Assembly: GCF_900091495.1 (NCBI RefSeq)
Contig: NZ_LT607413.1
Coordinates: 620,001 to 684,000 of the forward strand
Direction: 5' to 3'
Length of the DNA stretch: 64,000 bases
Source: Micromonospora echinospora
GTDB lineage: Bacteria; Actinomycetota; Actinomycetes; Mycobacteriales; Micromonosporaceae
Numbering within the stretch: position 1 is the first letter of the stretch; each line of letters begins with the position of its first letter. Positions 7,999-18,093 of the stretch are shown here, in pieces. A model generated the notes under the pieces. The model was not told where the DNA came from. It saw nothing but the letters and a program-made list of their open reading frames with translations, and did no database searches. The position numbers were made by a program, and so were the translations under genes.

Positions 7999-9159
7999 CT
8001 AGTCACCAGGGTTCGGGGTGCTCCGGCGGGAGAACAGCCGCCGCCAGCCGCGGGGCGCGGACGGCGCCGGGGACACCGGCCGAGGTTCGGGTCGAGGCGC
8101 AGGCGGGGCCGGATCGCCGACGTCGGCCCCGAGCTCCGGGTCCGTCGTCGGCTGACGGAGCCGGACCTGGAACCCGTCCGCGTACGCGAGCAGCAGCGGC
8201 TCCTCGCTGGCCGGCCAGCCGGCACGCACGGTGGTGCGGTACTGGACCGGGCGGTCGGTGAGCACCGCGGTGTCCGTCATCGGCCACCACCAGCCCACCG
8301 CCCGGACCACCCGGGCCACGGCGGCCAACTCGGGCGACGGCGGCATGCCGGCGATCTCGTACGCGCACCGGAAGGCGGCCAGGAACGGCACCGGGCGCCA
8401 CGGGTCGATACCGCCGCCGTGCTCCTTGTCGTACAGCATCCACTCGGGGTCCGGCGGAAGCCCGACCGAGTCGATGACCGAGTTGATGAGCTCGCGTTGC
8501 ACGCCGGGCGGCATGGCCCGGTGGAGAAGCCGGAAGTGCTCGGCGTCCACCCGGTCGTGGACGTCCCGTTCCTCGCCGTCGATCAGCGTGTCCAGCCTGT
8601 CGTTCACCGCCTTCCACAGGTCCGCGGCCGGGTAGACGTCGTCCACGTCGCTCCACATTCCGTACTGGATGGGACTGCCGAGGTGGCTCTCGAATTCGCT
8701 CCGGAGACGATCGACGAGGTTGCGCCAAATGATCTCGTGCCGTTTCTGTCGGCGGTAGAAGTAGGCGTGCATGTCGGCTTTCAGCACGTCCATGTCCTCC
8801 ACCGTCCTGAACCAGGCGACGGGCTGGATGTCCTGCGGCGCGATCTCCGCCAGTCGGGCGACGATCCGCCCGGCGGCGGCACGCGCCGCCGGGTCGATGC
8901 GCTCCACGACGCGCATGGGGCGCACCCGTTCGCGGAACATCCGGGCGGCGAGCACGCCACCCAGCGGCGAGTCCATCCAGACGATCCGCGCCGGAGCCGG
9001 ATGGCCCATCGCGGTGTACGCCTCCACCACCAGCGCCTCGGCCGCCGGCCGGTCGCACGGCTCGACCGAGCCGACGTGCCCCCGCCAGGTGGCCGCCTCC
9101 GCCTCGAGGAGCGCCTCTTCGTCAGCAGACAGATCCCTCGCGTACGACATGCGACCCAT
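7999..9159 (-). CDS. large protein of unknown function, possibly DUF6745 family
   Basis: The 386-residue protein is soluble, with no signal peptide or membrane segment. It is rich in Trp, Asp and Arg, with a helical N-terminal half and blocks such as GMWSDVDDVYPAADLWKAV and GWWWPMTDTAVLTDRP. The last 55 residues are a Pro/Arg-rich tail. The pattern recalls actinobacterial proteins labelled DUF6745, but I am not sure of this. ATG at 9159 or 9150 could start it. It is transcribed toward the DUF397 gene and stands alone. I cannot name a function. Confidence 0.7.
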   Translation of the reverse strand: MGRMSYARDLSADEEALLEAEAATWRGHVGSVEPCDRPAAEALVVEAYTAMGHPAPARIVWMDSPLGGVLAARMFRERVRPMRVVERIDPAARAAAGRIVARLAEIAPQDIQPVAWFRTVEDMDVLKADMHAYFYRRQKRHEIIWRNLVDRLRSEFESHLGSPIQYGMWSDVDDVYPAADLWKAVNDRLDTLIDGEERDVHDRVDAEHFRLLHRAMPPGVQRELINSVIDSVGLPPDPEWMLYDKEHGGGIDPWRPVPFLAAFRCAYEIAGMPPSPELAAVARVVRAVGWWWPMTDTAVLTDRPVQYRTTVRAGWPASEEPLLLAYADGFQVRLRQPTTDPELGADVGDPAPPAPRPEPRPVSPAPSAPRGWRRLFSRRSTPNPGD

Positions 9160-9304
9160 TATTCTCGATCAATTGATTCCTCACGTCACCTTCCGATCCG
9201 AGGCGCGAGACAGAAGGGCGACACTGTCGCGGGTGGCGCGAGGAATCGGAGCGCCGACGTGACCGGGATGCACCACGCGACAGATCAGGTGACGGCAGTT
9301 CCCC

Positions 9305-10108
9305 TCAACCCTCGGTCGCGGTCCCACCCGTCAGGCGAGCGGTCACCGCCGTGGCGTCGAGTTCCGCCGAACGGGTGACCGTCGGCACCAGGCCACACCG
9401 GGTCAGCTCGGCGCAGAACGTGTCGACCTGGCTCTCACCGACCTCCACCACCAGGTGCCCGCCCGGGGCGAGCCAACGTACCGCGTCCCCGGCCAACCGG
9501 CGCAGCACGGCGAGCCCGTCCGTTCCGCCGTCCAGCGCCACGGTCGGCTCGTGCAGGCGGGCCTCGGGCGGCATCAACTCCACCGCCGCCGTCGGCACGT
9601 ACGGCGCGTTCGCCACGACCAGGTCCAGCCGGCCCCGCCAGTGGGCCGGCAGCGGGTCGAACAGGTCGCCCTCGTACACCGGCACGCCCAGCCCGGCCAG
9701 GTTGCGCCGGGCGCATCCGACGGCGACCGGGTCGACGTCGGCGGCGGCCTGCCAGCGGGGCCGCAGCCGCCGTGCCAGCAGCAGCGAGACGGCCCCGGAA
9801 CCGCAGCAGAGCTCCACCACCGCCGGTTCCGGCCCGGCCACCGCCTCGGCGGCGGCGGCCAGCAACGCGGTACGTCGCCGGGGCACGAACACCCCCGGCG
9901 CGACGGACACCCGCAGGCCACCGAACTCGGCCCAGCCGAGCAGGTGTTCCAGGGGATCGCCGGCCACCCGGCGGTCGGCGAGCGCCGCCAGCGCGGCGGG
10001 TGAGTCGGCGGCGGCGATGAGCAGGTCCGCCTCGTCCTCGGCGAAGACACAGCCGGCGGCGCGGAGCCGACGGACGAGAGCGGAACGGTCGGACGTGGAC
10101 GATGCCAT
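9305..10108 (-). CDS. PrmC-related putative protein-(glutamine-N5) methyltransferase
   Basis: A 267-residue SAM-dependent methyltransferase of the HemK/PrmC type. It has the N-terminal helical domain, motif I VVELCCGSGAVSLLLA near residue 97, and a catalytic-loop motif that reads NAPYVP instead of the standard NPPY. Release-factor methyltransferases hold the substrate Gln in that loop. The variant fits the PrmC-related group whose substrate is unknown, so this is probably not the release-factor enzyme itself. It lies nine bases downstream of the transsulfuration gene on the same strand and is probably cotranscribed with it. Confidence 0.85.
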   Translation of the reverse strand: MASSTSDRSALVRRLRAAGCVFAEDEADLLIAAADSPAALAALADRRVAGDPLEHLLGWAEFGGLRVSVAPGVFVPRRRTALLAAAAEAVAGPEPAVVELCCGSGAVSLLLARRLRPRWQAAADVDPVAVGCARRNLAGLGVPVYEGDLFDPLPAHWRGRLDLVVANAPYVPTAAVELMPPEARLHEPTVALDGGTDGLAVLRRLAGDAVRWLAPGGHLVVEVGESQVDTFCAELTRCGLVPTVTRSAELDATAVTARLTGGTATEG

Positions 10109-10117
10109 GATGGCGCC

Positions 10118-11293
10118 CTACGCCGGGCGCACGGCGTCCAGGGCGGCGGTCAGGTCGGCCACCAGGTCGGCGGTGTCCTCCACCCCGCAGGAGAGCCGGA
10201 CGAAGCCCGGCGCGGTGTCGTCGCCCCACTGGGCCCGCCGGTCGGCGGTGGTGTGCAGCCCGCCGAACGACGTGGCGGCGGCGACCAGCCGGGACGCCTC
10301 CACGAAGCGGGCGACCCGATCGGCGTCGCCGAGGTCGAACGAGACGATCCCCGGCAGCCGGCGCATCTGGACCGACGCCACCGGGTGGGCCGGGTCGTCG
10401 GGCAGCCCCGGCCAGCGCACCCCGGTCACGTCGGGGCGGCCGACGAGCAGCCTGGCCACCGCCTCGGCGTTCGCCGACTGCCGGGCCAGCCGCAGGTCCA
10501 GGGTGGCCAGCGAGCGGTGGGCCAGCCAGGCGTCGAACGCGCCGGGCACCGCGCCGGTGGTGGTGCGCCAGGCGGTCACCGTCTCCAGCAGGTGCGCCGA
10601 CCGGCTGGCGACGTAGCCGAGGAGCAGGTCGGAGTGGCCGGTCAGGGCCTTGGTGCCGGAGGCGACCACCAGGTCCGCGCCGAGGTCCAGGGGACGCTGC
10701 CCGAGCGGGGTCGCGGTGGTGTTGTCCACCGCGAGCAGCGCCCCGGCCGCGTGCGCCCGCTCCGCCAGCGCGGCGATGTCGCAGACGTCCAGGCCGGGGT
10801 TGGCCGGGGTCTCCACCAGCACCAGGCGTACGCCGTCCAGCGCCGGGTACGGCCCGGCGGTCGGCACGAAGCGGACGTCCACCCCCGTCCCGGCCAGGGT
10901 CTGCGTGGCGAACGAGCGGACCGGGAAGTACCCGTCGGCGGGGAGCAGGACGGTGTCCCCGGGGCGCAGCACGGCCAGCAGCAGCCCGGTGATCGCGGCC
11001 TGTCCGCTGGCGAAGACCCGGCAGTCGCCCCCCTCCAGCTCGCCGATCGCCGCCTCCAGCAGCCGACGGGTCGGGTTGTCGGGTCGGCCGTAGCCGTTCG
11101 GGCTGGCCGCCGGCCCCTGCCACGGGTCGAGGTGGTACGGCGCGGCGAAGACCGGGCCGGGGAGGAACGGCTGGCCGGGGGCCGGTTCGGGCAGCCCGGC
11201 GTGCACACACCGGGTGCCGTCGGCCCAGTCCTCCGGGAACCCGCCCGGCCCCGGTGCCGCCCCGTCCGCCGGTCCGCTCGTCCGCTCCCCCAC
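10118..11293 (-). CDS. cystathionine gamma-lyase/synthase family PLP enzyme
   Basis: A 391-residue fold-type I PLP enzyme of the Cys/Met metabolism family. The cofactor Schiff-base lysine lies in SGTKALTGHSD near residue 215, ASGQAAITGLL binds phosphate, and VETPANPGLDVCDI is the conserved strand. It should make or break the C-S bond of cystathionine or a related substrate in the cytosol. The exact reaction (gamma-lyase or gamma-synthase) cannot be fixed by eye. It starts with GTG 13 bases after the gpsA stop, in the plsC-gpsA-this-methyltransferase run. Confidence 0.85.
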   Translation of the reverse strand: MGERTSGPADGAAPGPGGFPEDWADGTRCVHAGLPEPAPGQPFLPGPVFAAPYHLDPWQGPAASPNGYGRPDNPTRRLLEAAIGELEGGDCRVFASGQAAITGLLLAVLRPGDTVLLPADGYFPVRSFATQTLAGTGVDVRFVPTAGPYPALDGVRLVLVETPANPGLDVCDIAALAERAHAAGALLAVDNTTATPLGQRPLDLGADLVVASGTKALTGHSDLLLGYVASRSAHLLETVTAWRTTTGAVPGAFDAWLAHRSLATLDLRLARQSANAEAVARLLVGRPDVTGVRWPGLPDDPAHPVASVQMRRLPGIVSFDLGDADRVARFVEASRLVAAATSFGGLHTTADRRAQWGDDTAPGFVRLSCGVEDTADLVADLTAALDAVRPA

Positions 11294-11306
11294 GTCCGCC
11301 CCCGTC

Positions 11307-12332
11307 CTACTCCGGTTTGGTCGTCCGGCTCATCAGGGCCCGGACCGCCAGGCGCGGGTCGACACCCTCGTGGCAGACCCGTTCGACCTGCTCGGTGATG
11401 GGCATCTCCACCCCGTGCGCGCGGGCCAGGTCGCGGATCGCCAGGCAGCTCTTGACCCCCTCGGCGGTCTGCCGGGTGGCCACCTGCGCCTGTTCCAGGG
11501 TCTCCCCCCGTCCCAGGTGCTCGCCGAAGGTGCGGTTGCGCGACAGCGGCGATGAGCAGGTGCCGACCAGGTCGCCCATGCCGGCCAGCCCGGCGAAGGT
11601 CAGCGGGTCCGCGCCGAGCGCCACGCCCAGTCGGGCGGTCTCGGCCAGCCCGCGGGTGATCAGCATGGCGCGGGTGTTGTCCCCGAACCCCATCGCGGTG
11701 GCGATGCCGTACGACAGGGCGATCACGTTCTTGACCGCGCCGCCCAGCTCGCAGCCGATCACGTCGTCGTTGGTGTACGGCCGGAAGTACGGCGTGGTGA
11801 CCGAGCGCTGCACCAGCGTGGCCCGCCCGACGTCGGTGCAGGCGACGACGGTGGCGGCCGGCTGCCCGGCGGCGATCTCGGGGGCCAGGTTCGGGCCGGA
11901 GACCACGACCACCCGGTCCGCCGCCACCTTGGCGGTCTCCACGATCACCTCGCTCATCCGCTTGGTGGTGCCCAGCTCGATCCCCTTCATCAGGGAGACC
12001 AGCGTGGCGTCCGGCTCCAGGTGGCCGGCCCACTCGGCGAGGTTGCCGCGCAGCGTCTGGGACGGCACCGCCAGCACCACCACCTCGGCCCCGGAGATGG
12101 CCTCGGCCGCGTCGGCGGTGGCCGTCACCCGCTCGGGCAGGCGCAGGTCGGGCAGGTACTCCGGGTTCCGCCCCCGGTGCCGGATCTCCTCGGCGACCGG
12201 TCGCCGCCGTGCCCAGATCGCCACCTCCCGGCCCGCGTCGGCGAGAATCTTGGCGAACGCCGTGCCCCAGGACCCGGCCCCGAGCACCGCCACGTGCCCG
12301 CTCATCGCAGACGGATCCCGCCGCGTGCTCAC
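11307..12332 (-). CDS. gpsA: NAD(P)H-dependent glycerol-3-phosphate dehydrogenase
   Basis: GpsA reduces dihydroxyacetone phosphate to sn-glycerol 3-phosphate, the backbone for phospholipids. The protein has the Rossmann motif [16 protein letters not shown], the catalytic-lysine segment [16 protein letters not shown] and [18 protein letters not shown]. The GTG at 12332 overlaps the plsC stop by GTGA, which suggests coupled translation and gives 341 residues. A second possible start is the ATG at 12305, closer to the usual family N-terminus. The pairing with plsC makes sense: one makes the substrate that acyltransferases use. Confidence 0.95.
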   Translation of the reverse strand: MSTRRDPSAMSGHVAVLGAGSWGTAFAKILADAGREVAIWARRRPVAEEIRHRGRNPEYLPDLRLPERVTATADAAEAISGAEVVVLAVPSQTLRGNLAEWAGHLEPDATLVSLMKGIELGTTKRMSEVIVETAKVAADRVVVVSGPNLAPEIAAGQPAATVVACTDVGRATLVQRSVTTPYFRPYTNDDVIGCELGGAVKNVIALSYGIATAMGFGDNTRAMLITRGLAETARLGVALGADPLTFAGLAGMGDLVGTCSSPLSRNRTFGEHLGRGETLEQAQVATRQTAEGVKSCLAIRDLARAHGVEMPITEQVERVCHEGVDPRLAVRALMSRTTKPE

Positions 12333-13084
12333 ACGCCACCCCCGGGTCGCTCGACGCCGTCCCGGCTCGCCTCGACGGCGCCCGGCCGCCCCGGACGCTC
12401 CCACAGCGGCGGGGGTGTGCCGCCCCGGATCCCGGCGAGCAGGTCGCGGATCCCGAGCATGATCTCGTCGGTCATCTCTTCCAACGTCGCTTTCGTCGGT
12501 GGCGCGTCCGCCCAACGGCCCAGGTCGACCGGCGGGCCGGCGGCCACCGTGACCGGGATGCGCGGACGCAGGCTCACCCGGTTCCGCCGGGGGTCGATGA
12601 TCCGCTCCGGTCCCCACATCGCCACCGGGACCACCGGTGCTCCGGTGGCCAGCGCGAGCCGGGCCGCGCCGGTCTTGCCGCGCATCGGCCACAGGTCCGG
12701 CTCCCGGGTGAGCGTGCCCTCCGGGTAGACGACCACCGCGCCGCCCTCGTCGAGCGCGGCGACCAGGGCGTCGAGGGAGCGGGCCGCGTCGACGGTGCCC
12801 CGCTCGACCGGGATCTGGCGGCAGCGGCGCAGGATCGCCCCCACCACCGGCACCCGGAAGACGCTGGCCTTCCCGAGGAAACGCGGCCACCGGCCGGCGT
12901 CGTAGACGAAGTGCGCGGAGACCAGCGGGTCGGCGTACGAGAGGTGGTTGGGGACGATGATCACCCCACCGTCACGGGGGATGTGCTCCATGCCGGTCCA
13001 GGTGCGGCGGGTCCAGACGGTCATCACGGGCTTGACCACCACCACGGCGAACCACTGCCAGAAACCCAGCCTGCGCCGTGCCAC
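12329..13084 (-). CDS. 1-acyl-sn-glycerol-3-phosphate acyltransferase (PlsC family)
   Basis: A 251-residue membrane-associated acyltransferase. It has the catalytic motif NHLSYAD (NHx4D) near residue 44, [14 protein letters not shown], and the glycerol-phosphate-binding YPEGT near 120. A hydrophobic segment ([17 protein letters not shown]) anchors it. It acylates lysophosphatidic acid to phosphatidic acid. The GTG at 13084 is chosen over the upstream in-frame ATG at 13186 because GAGGAGG stands a few bases before it. It overlaps gpsA by four bases, a lipid-precursor operon. The C-terminal 40 residues are Pro/Arg-rich. Confidence 0.92.
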   Translation of the reverse strand: MARRRLGFWQWFAVVVVKPVMTVWTRRTWTGMEHIPRDGGVIIVPNHLSYADPLVSAHFVYDAGRWPRFLGKASVFRVPVVGAILRRCRQIPVERGTVDAARSLDALVAALDEGGAVVVYPEGTLTREPDLWPMRGKTGAARLALATGAPVVPVAMWGPERIIDPRRNRVSLRPRIPVTVAAGPPVDLGRWADAPPTKATLEEMTDEIMLGIRDLLAGIRGGTPPPLWERPGRPGAVEASRDGVERPGGGV

Positions 13085-13209
13085 CGTGCCTCCTCGTTCC
13101 GCCCGCCCCGCGACCGCGTCCACCGGTGACGCCCGCAGCGAAATCATGCCTGCTCCCCCCGGACGGGGCCAGCGAGGGTGCCGCACCCCGGCTGGGGCAG
13201 GATGAGCCG

Positions 13210-13848
13210 GTGAGCGAGCCGAGCTGGACCGTGGTGGTACCGGTGAAGCGCCTTGACGTGGCGAAGAGCAGACTACGCGGCGCGCTGCCGGGCGTACCGC
13301 ACGAGGCCCTGGCCCTGGCCCTCGCCCTGGACACGGTCCGCGCGGTGCTCGCCTGCGACGCGGTGGCCGCCCTGCTGGTGGTGACCGACGATCCCCGGGC
13401 CGCCGCGGCGGTCCGCGCGGCGGGCGCCCGGGTGCTGCCGGACGCCCCGGACGCCGGGCTCAACGCCGCGCTGCGGCACGGCGCGGGGGCCGTCGACGGT
13501 CCGGTGGCCGGGCTCACCGCCGACCTGCCCGCCCTGCTCCCGGCCGAGCTGGGCGAGGCGCTGCGGGCCACCGCCGACACCCCGGGGGTACGCCACTTCG
13601 TCGCCGACGCCCCGGGCGACGGCACCGTGCTGCTCGCCGCGCCGGCCGGCGTGCCGCTGGACCCACGTTTCGGGGCGGGCTCGGCCGCCGCGCACGCCGC
13701 CAGCGGGGCGCTCCCCCTGGCCGGTGGCTGGCCGAGCCTGCGCCGGGACGTGGACACCCCGGCCGACCTGGCGGAGGCCGCCCGGCTCGGGCTGGGTCCG
13801 CACACGGCCGCGCTGGCCGCCCGTCGCCCGGCCGTCGCCCCGGGCTGA
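13210..13848 (+). CDS. cofC: 2-phospho-L-lactate guanylyltransferase (F420 biosynthesis)
   Basis: CofC/FbiD uses GTP to activate 2-phospholactate (or phosphoenolpyruvate in mycobacteria) for coenzyme F420. The 212-residue protein has the nucleotidyltransferase start WTVVVPVKRLDVAKSRL, then VVTDDP, GLTADLPALLP and the end motif DVDTPADL. A GTG at 13210 is preceded six bases upstream by CAGGAT, so the mRNA may be leaderless. The same gene lies between gpsA and ppk in mycobacteria, which strengthens the call. It implies that the organism makes F420. Confidence 0.92.
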   Translation: MSEPSWTVVVPVKRLDVAKSRLRGALPGVPHEALALALALDTVRAVLACDAVAALLVVTDDPRAAAAVRAAGARVLPDAPDAGLNAALRHGAGAVDGPVAGLTADLPALLPAELGEALRATADTPGVRHFVADAPGDGTVLLAAPAGVPLDPRFGAGSAAAHAASGALPLAGGWPSLRRDVDTPADLAEAARLGLGPHTAALAARRPAVAPG

Positions 13849-13873
13849 CCCGCACGGGTGTACGGTGCGGGAC

Positions 13874-14071
13874 ATGCAGGGCACGGTGGCCACCTTCGAC
13901 GGCACGACGCGCACCGGGACGCTGCTGCTCGACGACGGATCCGAGCTGTCCTTCCCGGCCCGCGCCTTCGACGCCTCCGGGCTGCGCCTGCTCCGCCTCG
14001 GCCAACGGGTCCGCGTCGACCGGGACGCCGCCGGCGAGATCGTCAGGGTGACCTTGCCGACCATGGACTGA
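13874..14071 (+). CDS. small OB-fold (cold-shock-like) protein
   Basis: A 65-residue protein made almost only of predicted beta strands (MQGTVATFDGTTRTGTLLLDDG). It resembles the cold-shock fold but lacks the RNP1 and RNP2 aromatic motifs of CspA. Such proteins are common in actinobacteria between cofC and ppk and have no known role. TACGGT lies seven bases before the ATG, consistent with a leaderless mRNA. It is separated from cofC by 25 bases and from ppk by 54. Confidence 0.75.
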   Translation: MQGTVATFDGTTRTGTLLLDDGSELSFPARAFDASGLRLLRLGQRVRVDRDAAGEIVRVTLPTMD

Positions 14072-14125
14072 CCTGGCCTGCGCAAGTTCATTTCGTGTTC
14101 ACCCTCGTCAGGTCATGATGGCGGG

Positions 14126-16531
14126 GTGAGCACCCCTCCGCGCCGCCGACCGGTCCGTCCGCGCCGTACCCCCGAGCCGTCCGGCCCGGCTGCCACGGAG
14201 ACGGCCGACGGCGCGCCGGACGGCACCACCGACACCGCCGCTTCCCCGCTGCCCGGCGCCGCCCGGGGCGGCGGGGACGGGACGACCGCGAGCGACGTCG
14301 ACGGCCGGATCAACGACGGACAGCCGGAACCGGGCGCCGGGGGCGCCGCGTCCGCCGGGGTGGAGGAGGTCGCCGACCCGGACCGGGTCGGGCCGGCCGA
14401 CGCGGGCGCTCCGGCCGACGCGGGGCCGGGCGTTTCCGACCCCACCGGCGGCGGCCCGGCGGCCGAACCGCTGCCCGAGGACCGCTTCCTCAACCGGGAG
14501 CTCTCCTGGCTGGACTTCAACGCCCGGGTGCTCACCCTGGCCGAGGACCCGCGCACCCCGCTGCTGGAACGGGCGAAGTTCCTGGCCATCTTCGCCAGCA
14601 ACCTGGACGAGTTCTACATGGTCCGGGTCGCCGGGCTGAAGCGACGTCTCCAGGCCGGCCTGCCGGTGCGCGGCGGCGACCGGATGCCGCTGCGCACCCA
14701 GCTCGACCTGATCGCGGAGAAGACCGCCGGCCTGGCCGCCCGGCACGCCACCTGCTTCGTCGACGACGTCCAGCCGAGGCTGGCCGCCGAGGACATCCAC
14801 CTGCTGGACTGGTCCGACCTCGGCGACCCGGAGCGGGAGCGGCTGCGCACCTACTTCCGCGAGCAGATCTTCCCGGTGCTGACCCCGCTGGCCGTCGACC
14901 CGGCGCACCCGTTCCCGTACATCTCGGGGCGGTCGCTCAACCTGGCGGTGACGGTCCGCGACCCGCACGGCGGGACGGAGCTGTTCGCCCGGGTGAAGGT
15001 GCCGAACAACGTCCCCCGGTTCGTCCGGGTCTGCCGGGACCTGCCCGGGGTGCGGTTCCTGCCGGTCGAGGAGCTGATCTCGGTGCACCTGGGGCAGCTC
15101 TTCTCCGGCATGCAGGTGGTCGAGTGCCACCTGTTCCGGGTCACCCGCAACGCGGAGCTGGAGGTCGACGAGGACCGCGACGAGGACCTGCTCCAGGCCC
15201 TGGAGCGGGAGCTGGCCCGACGCCGGTTCGGCCCGCCGGTGCGCCTGGAGGTGGCCGCCTCCATCTCCGACCACATGCTGGAGCTGCTCGTCCGGGAACT
15301 GGACATGGACGCCACGGACGTGCTGCGGGTGCGGGGCCTGCTGGACCTCTCGGCGCTCTGGCAGCTCTACGGCGAGGCGGACCGCCCCGACCTGAAGGAC
15401 CCGCCGTTCGTCCCGGCCACCCACCCCCGGCTCACCGAGGGCGAGGTGCCGCGCAGCGTCTTCGCCACGCTGCGGGACGGGGACGTGCTGGTGCACCACC
15501 CGTACCACTCGTTCGCGACCAGCGTGCAGCGCTTCGTCGAGCAGGCCGCCGCCGACCCGAACGTGCTGGCCATCAAGCAGACCCTCTACCGCACCAGCGG
15601 CGACTCCCCGATCGTCGACGCGCTGGTCGACGCCGCCGAGGCCGGCAAGCAGGTGGTGGTGCTGGTCGAACTGAAGGCCCGGTTCGACGAGGTGGCGAAC
15701 ATCGGCTGGGCCCGCACCCTGGAACGGGCCGGCTGCCACGTCGTCTACGGCCTGGTGGGCCTGAAGACGCACTGCAAGACCGCCCTGGTGGTCCGGCAGG
15801 AGGGCAACCAGATCCGTCGCTACTGCCACATCGGCACCGGCAACTACCACCCGAAGACCGCCCGGCTCTACGAGGACTTCGGCGTGCTCACCGCCGACCC
15901 GGAGATCGGCGCGGACCTGACCGACCTGTTCAACGTGCTCACCGGTTACAGCCGGCAGACCATCTACCGACGACTGCTGGTCGCCCCGCAGGGCATCCGG
16001 CGGGGACTGATCGAGCGGATCGAGCGGGAGATCGCGCACACCCGGCTCGGTGCGCCCGGCCTGGTGCAGTTCAAGGTGAACTCCCTGGTGGACGAGGAGG
16101 TCACCGACGCGCTCTACCGGGCGTCGCGGGCCGGGGTGCACGTGGACCTGATCATCCGGGGCATGTGCACGCTGCGGCCGGGCGTACCGGGGCTGTCGGA
16201 GAACATCCGGGTCCGGTCGATCCTCGGCCGGTTCCTGGAGCACTCCCGGATCTTCCGGTTCGGCAACGACGGCGCGGCGGAGTTCTGGATGGGCTCGGCC
16301 GACCTGATGCACCGCAACCTGGACCGTCGGGTGGAGGCGCTGGTCCAGGTGAGCGACCCGGTGGCCCGCGCCGAACTGGACCACGTGCTGACCGCCGCGA
16401 TGAGCCCCGAGGTGGACGCGTTCGAGCTGGCCGCCGACGGCACCTGGAGCCGCCGGGAGAGCACCCCGGACGCGCCGTCGGAGCACCTCCAGGAGCTGCT
16501 GCTGCGTCGGGTCGGTGGCACCGCCGGCTGA
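14126..16531 (+). CDS. ppk: polyphosphate kinase 1
   Basis: PPK1 polymerises ATP gamma-phosphate into inorganic polyphosphate, reversibly. The 801-residue protein has a disordered Pro/Ala/Asp-rich N-terminal extension of about 115 residues. Its core begins at [19 protein letters not shown]. The autophosphorylated histidine is in [23 protein letters not shown] near residue 570, and a second PLD-type half includes [24 protein letters not shown]. The start is a GTG six bases after CATGAT. The extension is unusually long and acidic, and similar tails occur in related actinobacteria. It lies between cofC and mutT1 as in mycobacteria. Confidence 0.95.
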   Translation: MSTPPRRRPVRPRRTPEPSGPAATETADGAPDGTTDTAASPLPGAARGGGDGTTASDVDGRINDGQPEPGAGGAASAGVEEVADPDRVGPADAGAPADAGPGVSDPTGGGPAAEPLPEDRFLNRELSWLDFNARVLTLAEDPRTPLLERAKFLAIFASNLDEFYMVRVAGLKRRLQAGLPVRGGDRMPLRTQLDLIAEKTAGLAARHATCFVDDVQPRLAAEDIHLLDWSDLGDPERERLRTYFREQIFPVLTPLAVDPAHPFPYISGRSLNLAVTVRDPHGGTELFARVKVPNNVPRFVRVCRDLPGVRFLPVEELISVHLGQLFSGMQVVECHLFRVTRNAELEVDEDRDEDLLQALERELARRRFGPPVRLEVAASISDHMLELLVRELDMDATDVLRVRGLLDLSALWQLYGEADRPDLKDPPFVPATHPRLTEGEVPRSVFATLRDGDVLVHHPYHSFATSVQRFVEQAAADPNVLAIKQTLYRTSGDSPIVDALVDAAEAGKQVVVLVELKARFDEVANIGWARTLERAGCHVVYGLVGLKTHCKTALVVRQEGNQIRRYCHIGTGNYHPKTARLYEDFGVLTADPEIGADLTDLFNVLTGYSRQTIYRRLLVAPQGIRRGLIERIEREIAHTRLGAPGLVQFKVNSLVDEEVTDALYRASRAGVHVDLIIRGMCTLRPGVPGLSENIRVRSILGRFLEHSRIFRFGNDGAAEFWMGSADLMHRNLDRRVEALVQVSDPVARAELDHVLTAAMSPEVDAFELAADGTWSRRESTPDAPSEHLQELLLRRVGGTAG

Positions 16532-16545
16532 CCCGACGGCCGACA

Positions 16546-16551
16546 TAGTCT
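16546..16551 (+). promoter_or_regulatory. -10 element of a leaderless promoter (CYTH-CHAD gene)
   Basis: TAGTCT followed by six bases and the ATG at 16558. No Shine-Dalgarno sequence is present. It gives the CYTH-CHAD and mutT1 pair a promoter separate from ppk. Confidence 0.55.
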
Positions 16552-16557
16552 GGGGCG

Positions 16558-18093
16558 ATGGTCGAACAGGAGCGCAAGTACGCGGTGCCGGCCGACTTCC
16601 GGCTGCCGGACCTGTCCCCCGCCCTGCCCGCGGGTGGCCGGGTCGACAGTCCGGCACCGGTGACCCTGGTCGCCACCTACTTCGACACGACCGACCTGCG
16701 GCTGGCCCGGGCCGGCGTCTCGCTGCGGCACCGGGAGGGCGACGAGGTGCCCTGGACGGTGAAGCTGCCCACCGGCTCCCCCGGGGTCCGGCACGAGATC
16801 TCCCGTCCGGGGTCGACCGAGGCCGTGCCGACGGAGCTGGCCGAGCTGGTCACCGTGTACCACCGGGGTGCGCCGCTGGCCGCGGTCGCCCTGGTCAGCA
16901 CGGTCCGGGACATCCGTCGACTGCGCGACGCCGACGGCGAACTGCTCGCCGAGGTGGTGGAGGACCGGGTGACCTCGTTGGCCGCCGAGGGTTCGACCCG
17001 CACGGTCGACCTGAGCTTCCGGGAGGTGGAGGTCGAACGCGGCAGCGCGGACGCCGATCTGCTGGACCGGGTGGACGAACTGCTCACCACGGCGGGCGCG
17101 CGGCTGGCGGAGTTCGTCCCCAAGCACGTCAAGGCGCTCGGCGCGGCGGCACGGAAGGCGCCGGACCTGGTCCCGCCCGGCGACGTGCCGGCGGAGCCGA
17201 CCGCCGGTGACGTGGTCACCGAGGCGGTCCGGCGCGGCGTGCGCCGCATCCTCCGCTACGACCCGCTGGTCCGCCTCGGCGAGGAGGCCGGTGACGTCGA
17301 CGCGGTCCGGAAGATGCGGGTGGGCACCCGGCGGCTCCGCAGCGACCTGCGCACCTTCGCCCCGCTGCTCGACGCCACCTGGGCGGATCCGCTCGCCGAC
17401 GAGCTGCGCTGGCTCGGCGGGGTGCTCGGCGAGGCCCGGGACGTCGAGGTCCTCCGCGACCGGCTACGGCGTACCGCCGCGGCCGACCCGGTCAGCCCGC
17501 TCGACGCGGGCGCGCTGGACCGGCTGGACGCCGCGCTCGCCGCCCGGCAACGGCAGGCCGCCACCGAGGTGGCCGACGCGCTGCGTTCGCCCCGCTACGT
17601 CGCCCTGGTCGAGTCCCTGGTGGCGGCGGACCGTGCTCCCGGGCTGACGGGCAAGGCGGACGCGCCGGCGGGGAAGGTCCTGCCCCGGCTGGTCCGCAAG
17701 CCGTGGCGCCGGCTGGCCCACGGCACCGGCCGGCACGGCGGCGTGCCCGCGCTGGACCCGGTCGGGCCGGACGAGCAGTGGCACGACGTCCGCAAGGCCG
17801 CCAAGCGGGCCCGCTACGCGCTGGAGGCGGTCGCCCCGGTGCTGGGTACGGGTGCGGCGAAACTCGCCCGTGCCGTCCGGGAGAGCCAGACGCTGCTCGG
17901 CGCGCACCAGGACGCCGCCGTGGCCGCCGAGACCTGGACGGAGCTGGCGCTGGCGCACCCCGACGACCCGGTCCTGGCGGTGACCGCCGGCCGGCTGGCC
18001 GAGCGGGAACGGGCCGAGGTCCGCCGGGCCCGCGCCGACTTCCCGGACACCTGGCGTCGGGCGGTACGTCGCCGGAAGGGCTGGCTGCGGTGA
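16558..18093 (+). CDS. CYTH-CHAD domain protein
   Basis: The 511-residue protein has an N-terminal CYTH domain (1-210). It shows the signature EQERKYAV, the metal- and triphosphate-binding charged tunnel residues and VETYFDT-like ATYFDTTDLRLARAG. The C-terminal CHAD domain (220-510) has the conserved histidine segments MRVGTRRLRSDLRTF and WHDVRKAAKRARYALE. CYTH enzymes hydrolyse triphosphates and CHAD domains bind polyphosphate. Being next to ppk, it probably acts on or docks to polyphosphate, a reading from context. Its stop overlaps the GTG of mutT1. Confidence 0.92.
   Translation: MVEQERKYAVPADFRLPDLSPALPAGGRVDSPAPVTLVATYFDTTDLRLARAGVSLRHREGDEVPWTVKLPTGSPGVRHEISRPGSTEAVPTELAELVTVYHRGAPLAAVALVSTVRDIRRLRDADGELLAEVVEDRVTSLAAEGSTRTVDLSFREVEVERGSADADLLDRVDELLTTAGARLAEFVPKHVKALGAAARKAPDLVPPGDVPAEPTAGDVVTEAVRRGVRRILRYDPLVRLGEEAGDVDAVRKMRVGTRRLRSDLRTFAPLLDATWADPLADELRWLGGVLGEARDVEVLRDRLRRTAAADPVSPLDAGALDRLDAALAARQRQAATEVADALRSPRYVALVESLVAADRAPGLTGKADAPAGKVLPRLVRKPWRRLAHGTGRHGGVPALDPVGPDEQWHDVRKAAKRARYALEAVAPVLGTGAAKLARAVRESQTLLGAHQDAAVAAETWTELALAHPDDPVLAVTAGRLAERERAEVRRARADFPDTWRRAVRRRKGWLR

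Noticed and set aside
5895..10100. Integrated element or genomic island
   Set aside because: The stretch of small unknown genes interrupts a conserved order, but there is no integrase, no att duplication and no transposase.
14108..16657. 849-codon minus-strand frame opposite ppk
   Set aside because: It is a shadow of ppk; the composition is His/Gln/Val/Pro-rich without motifs.
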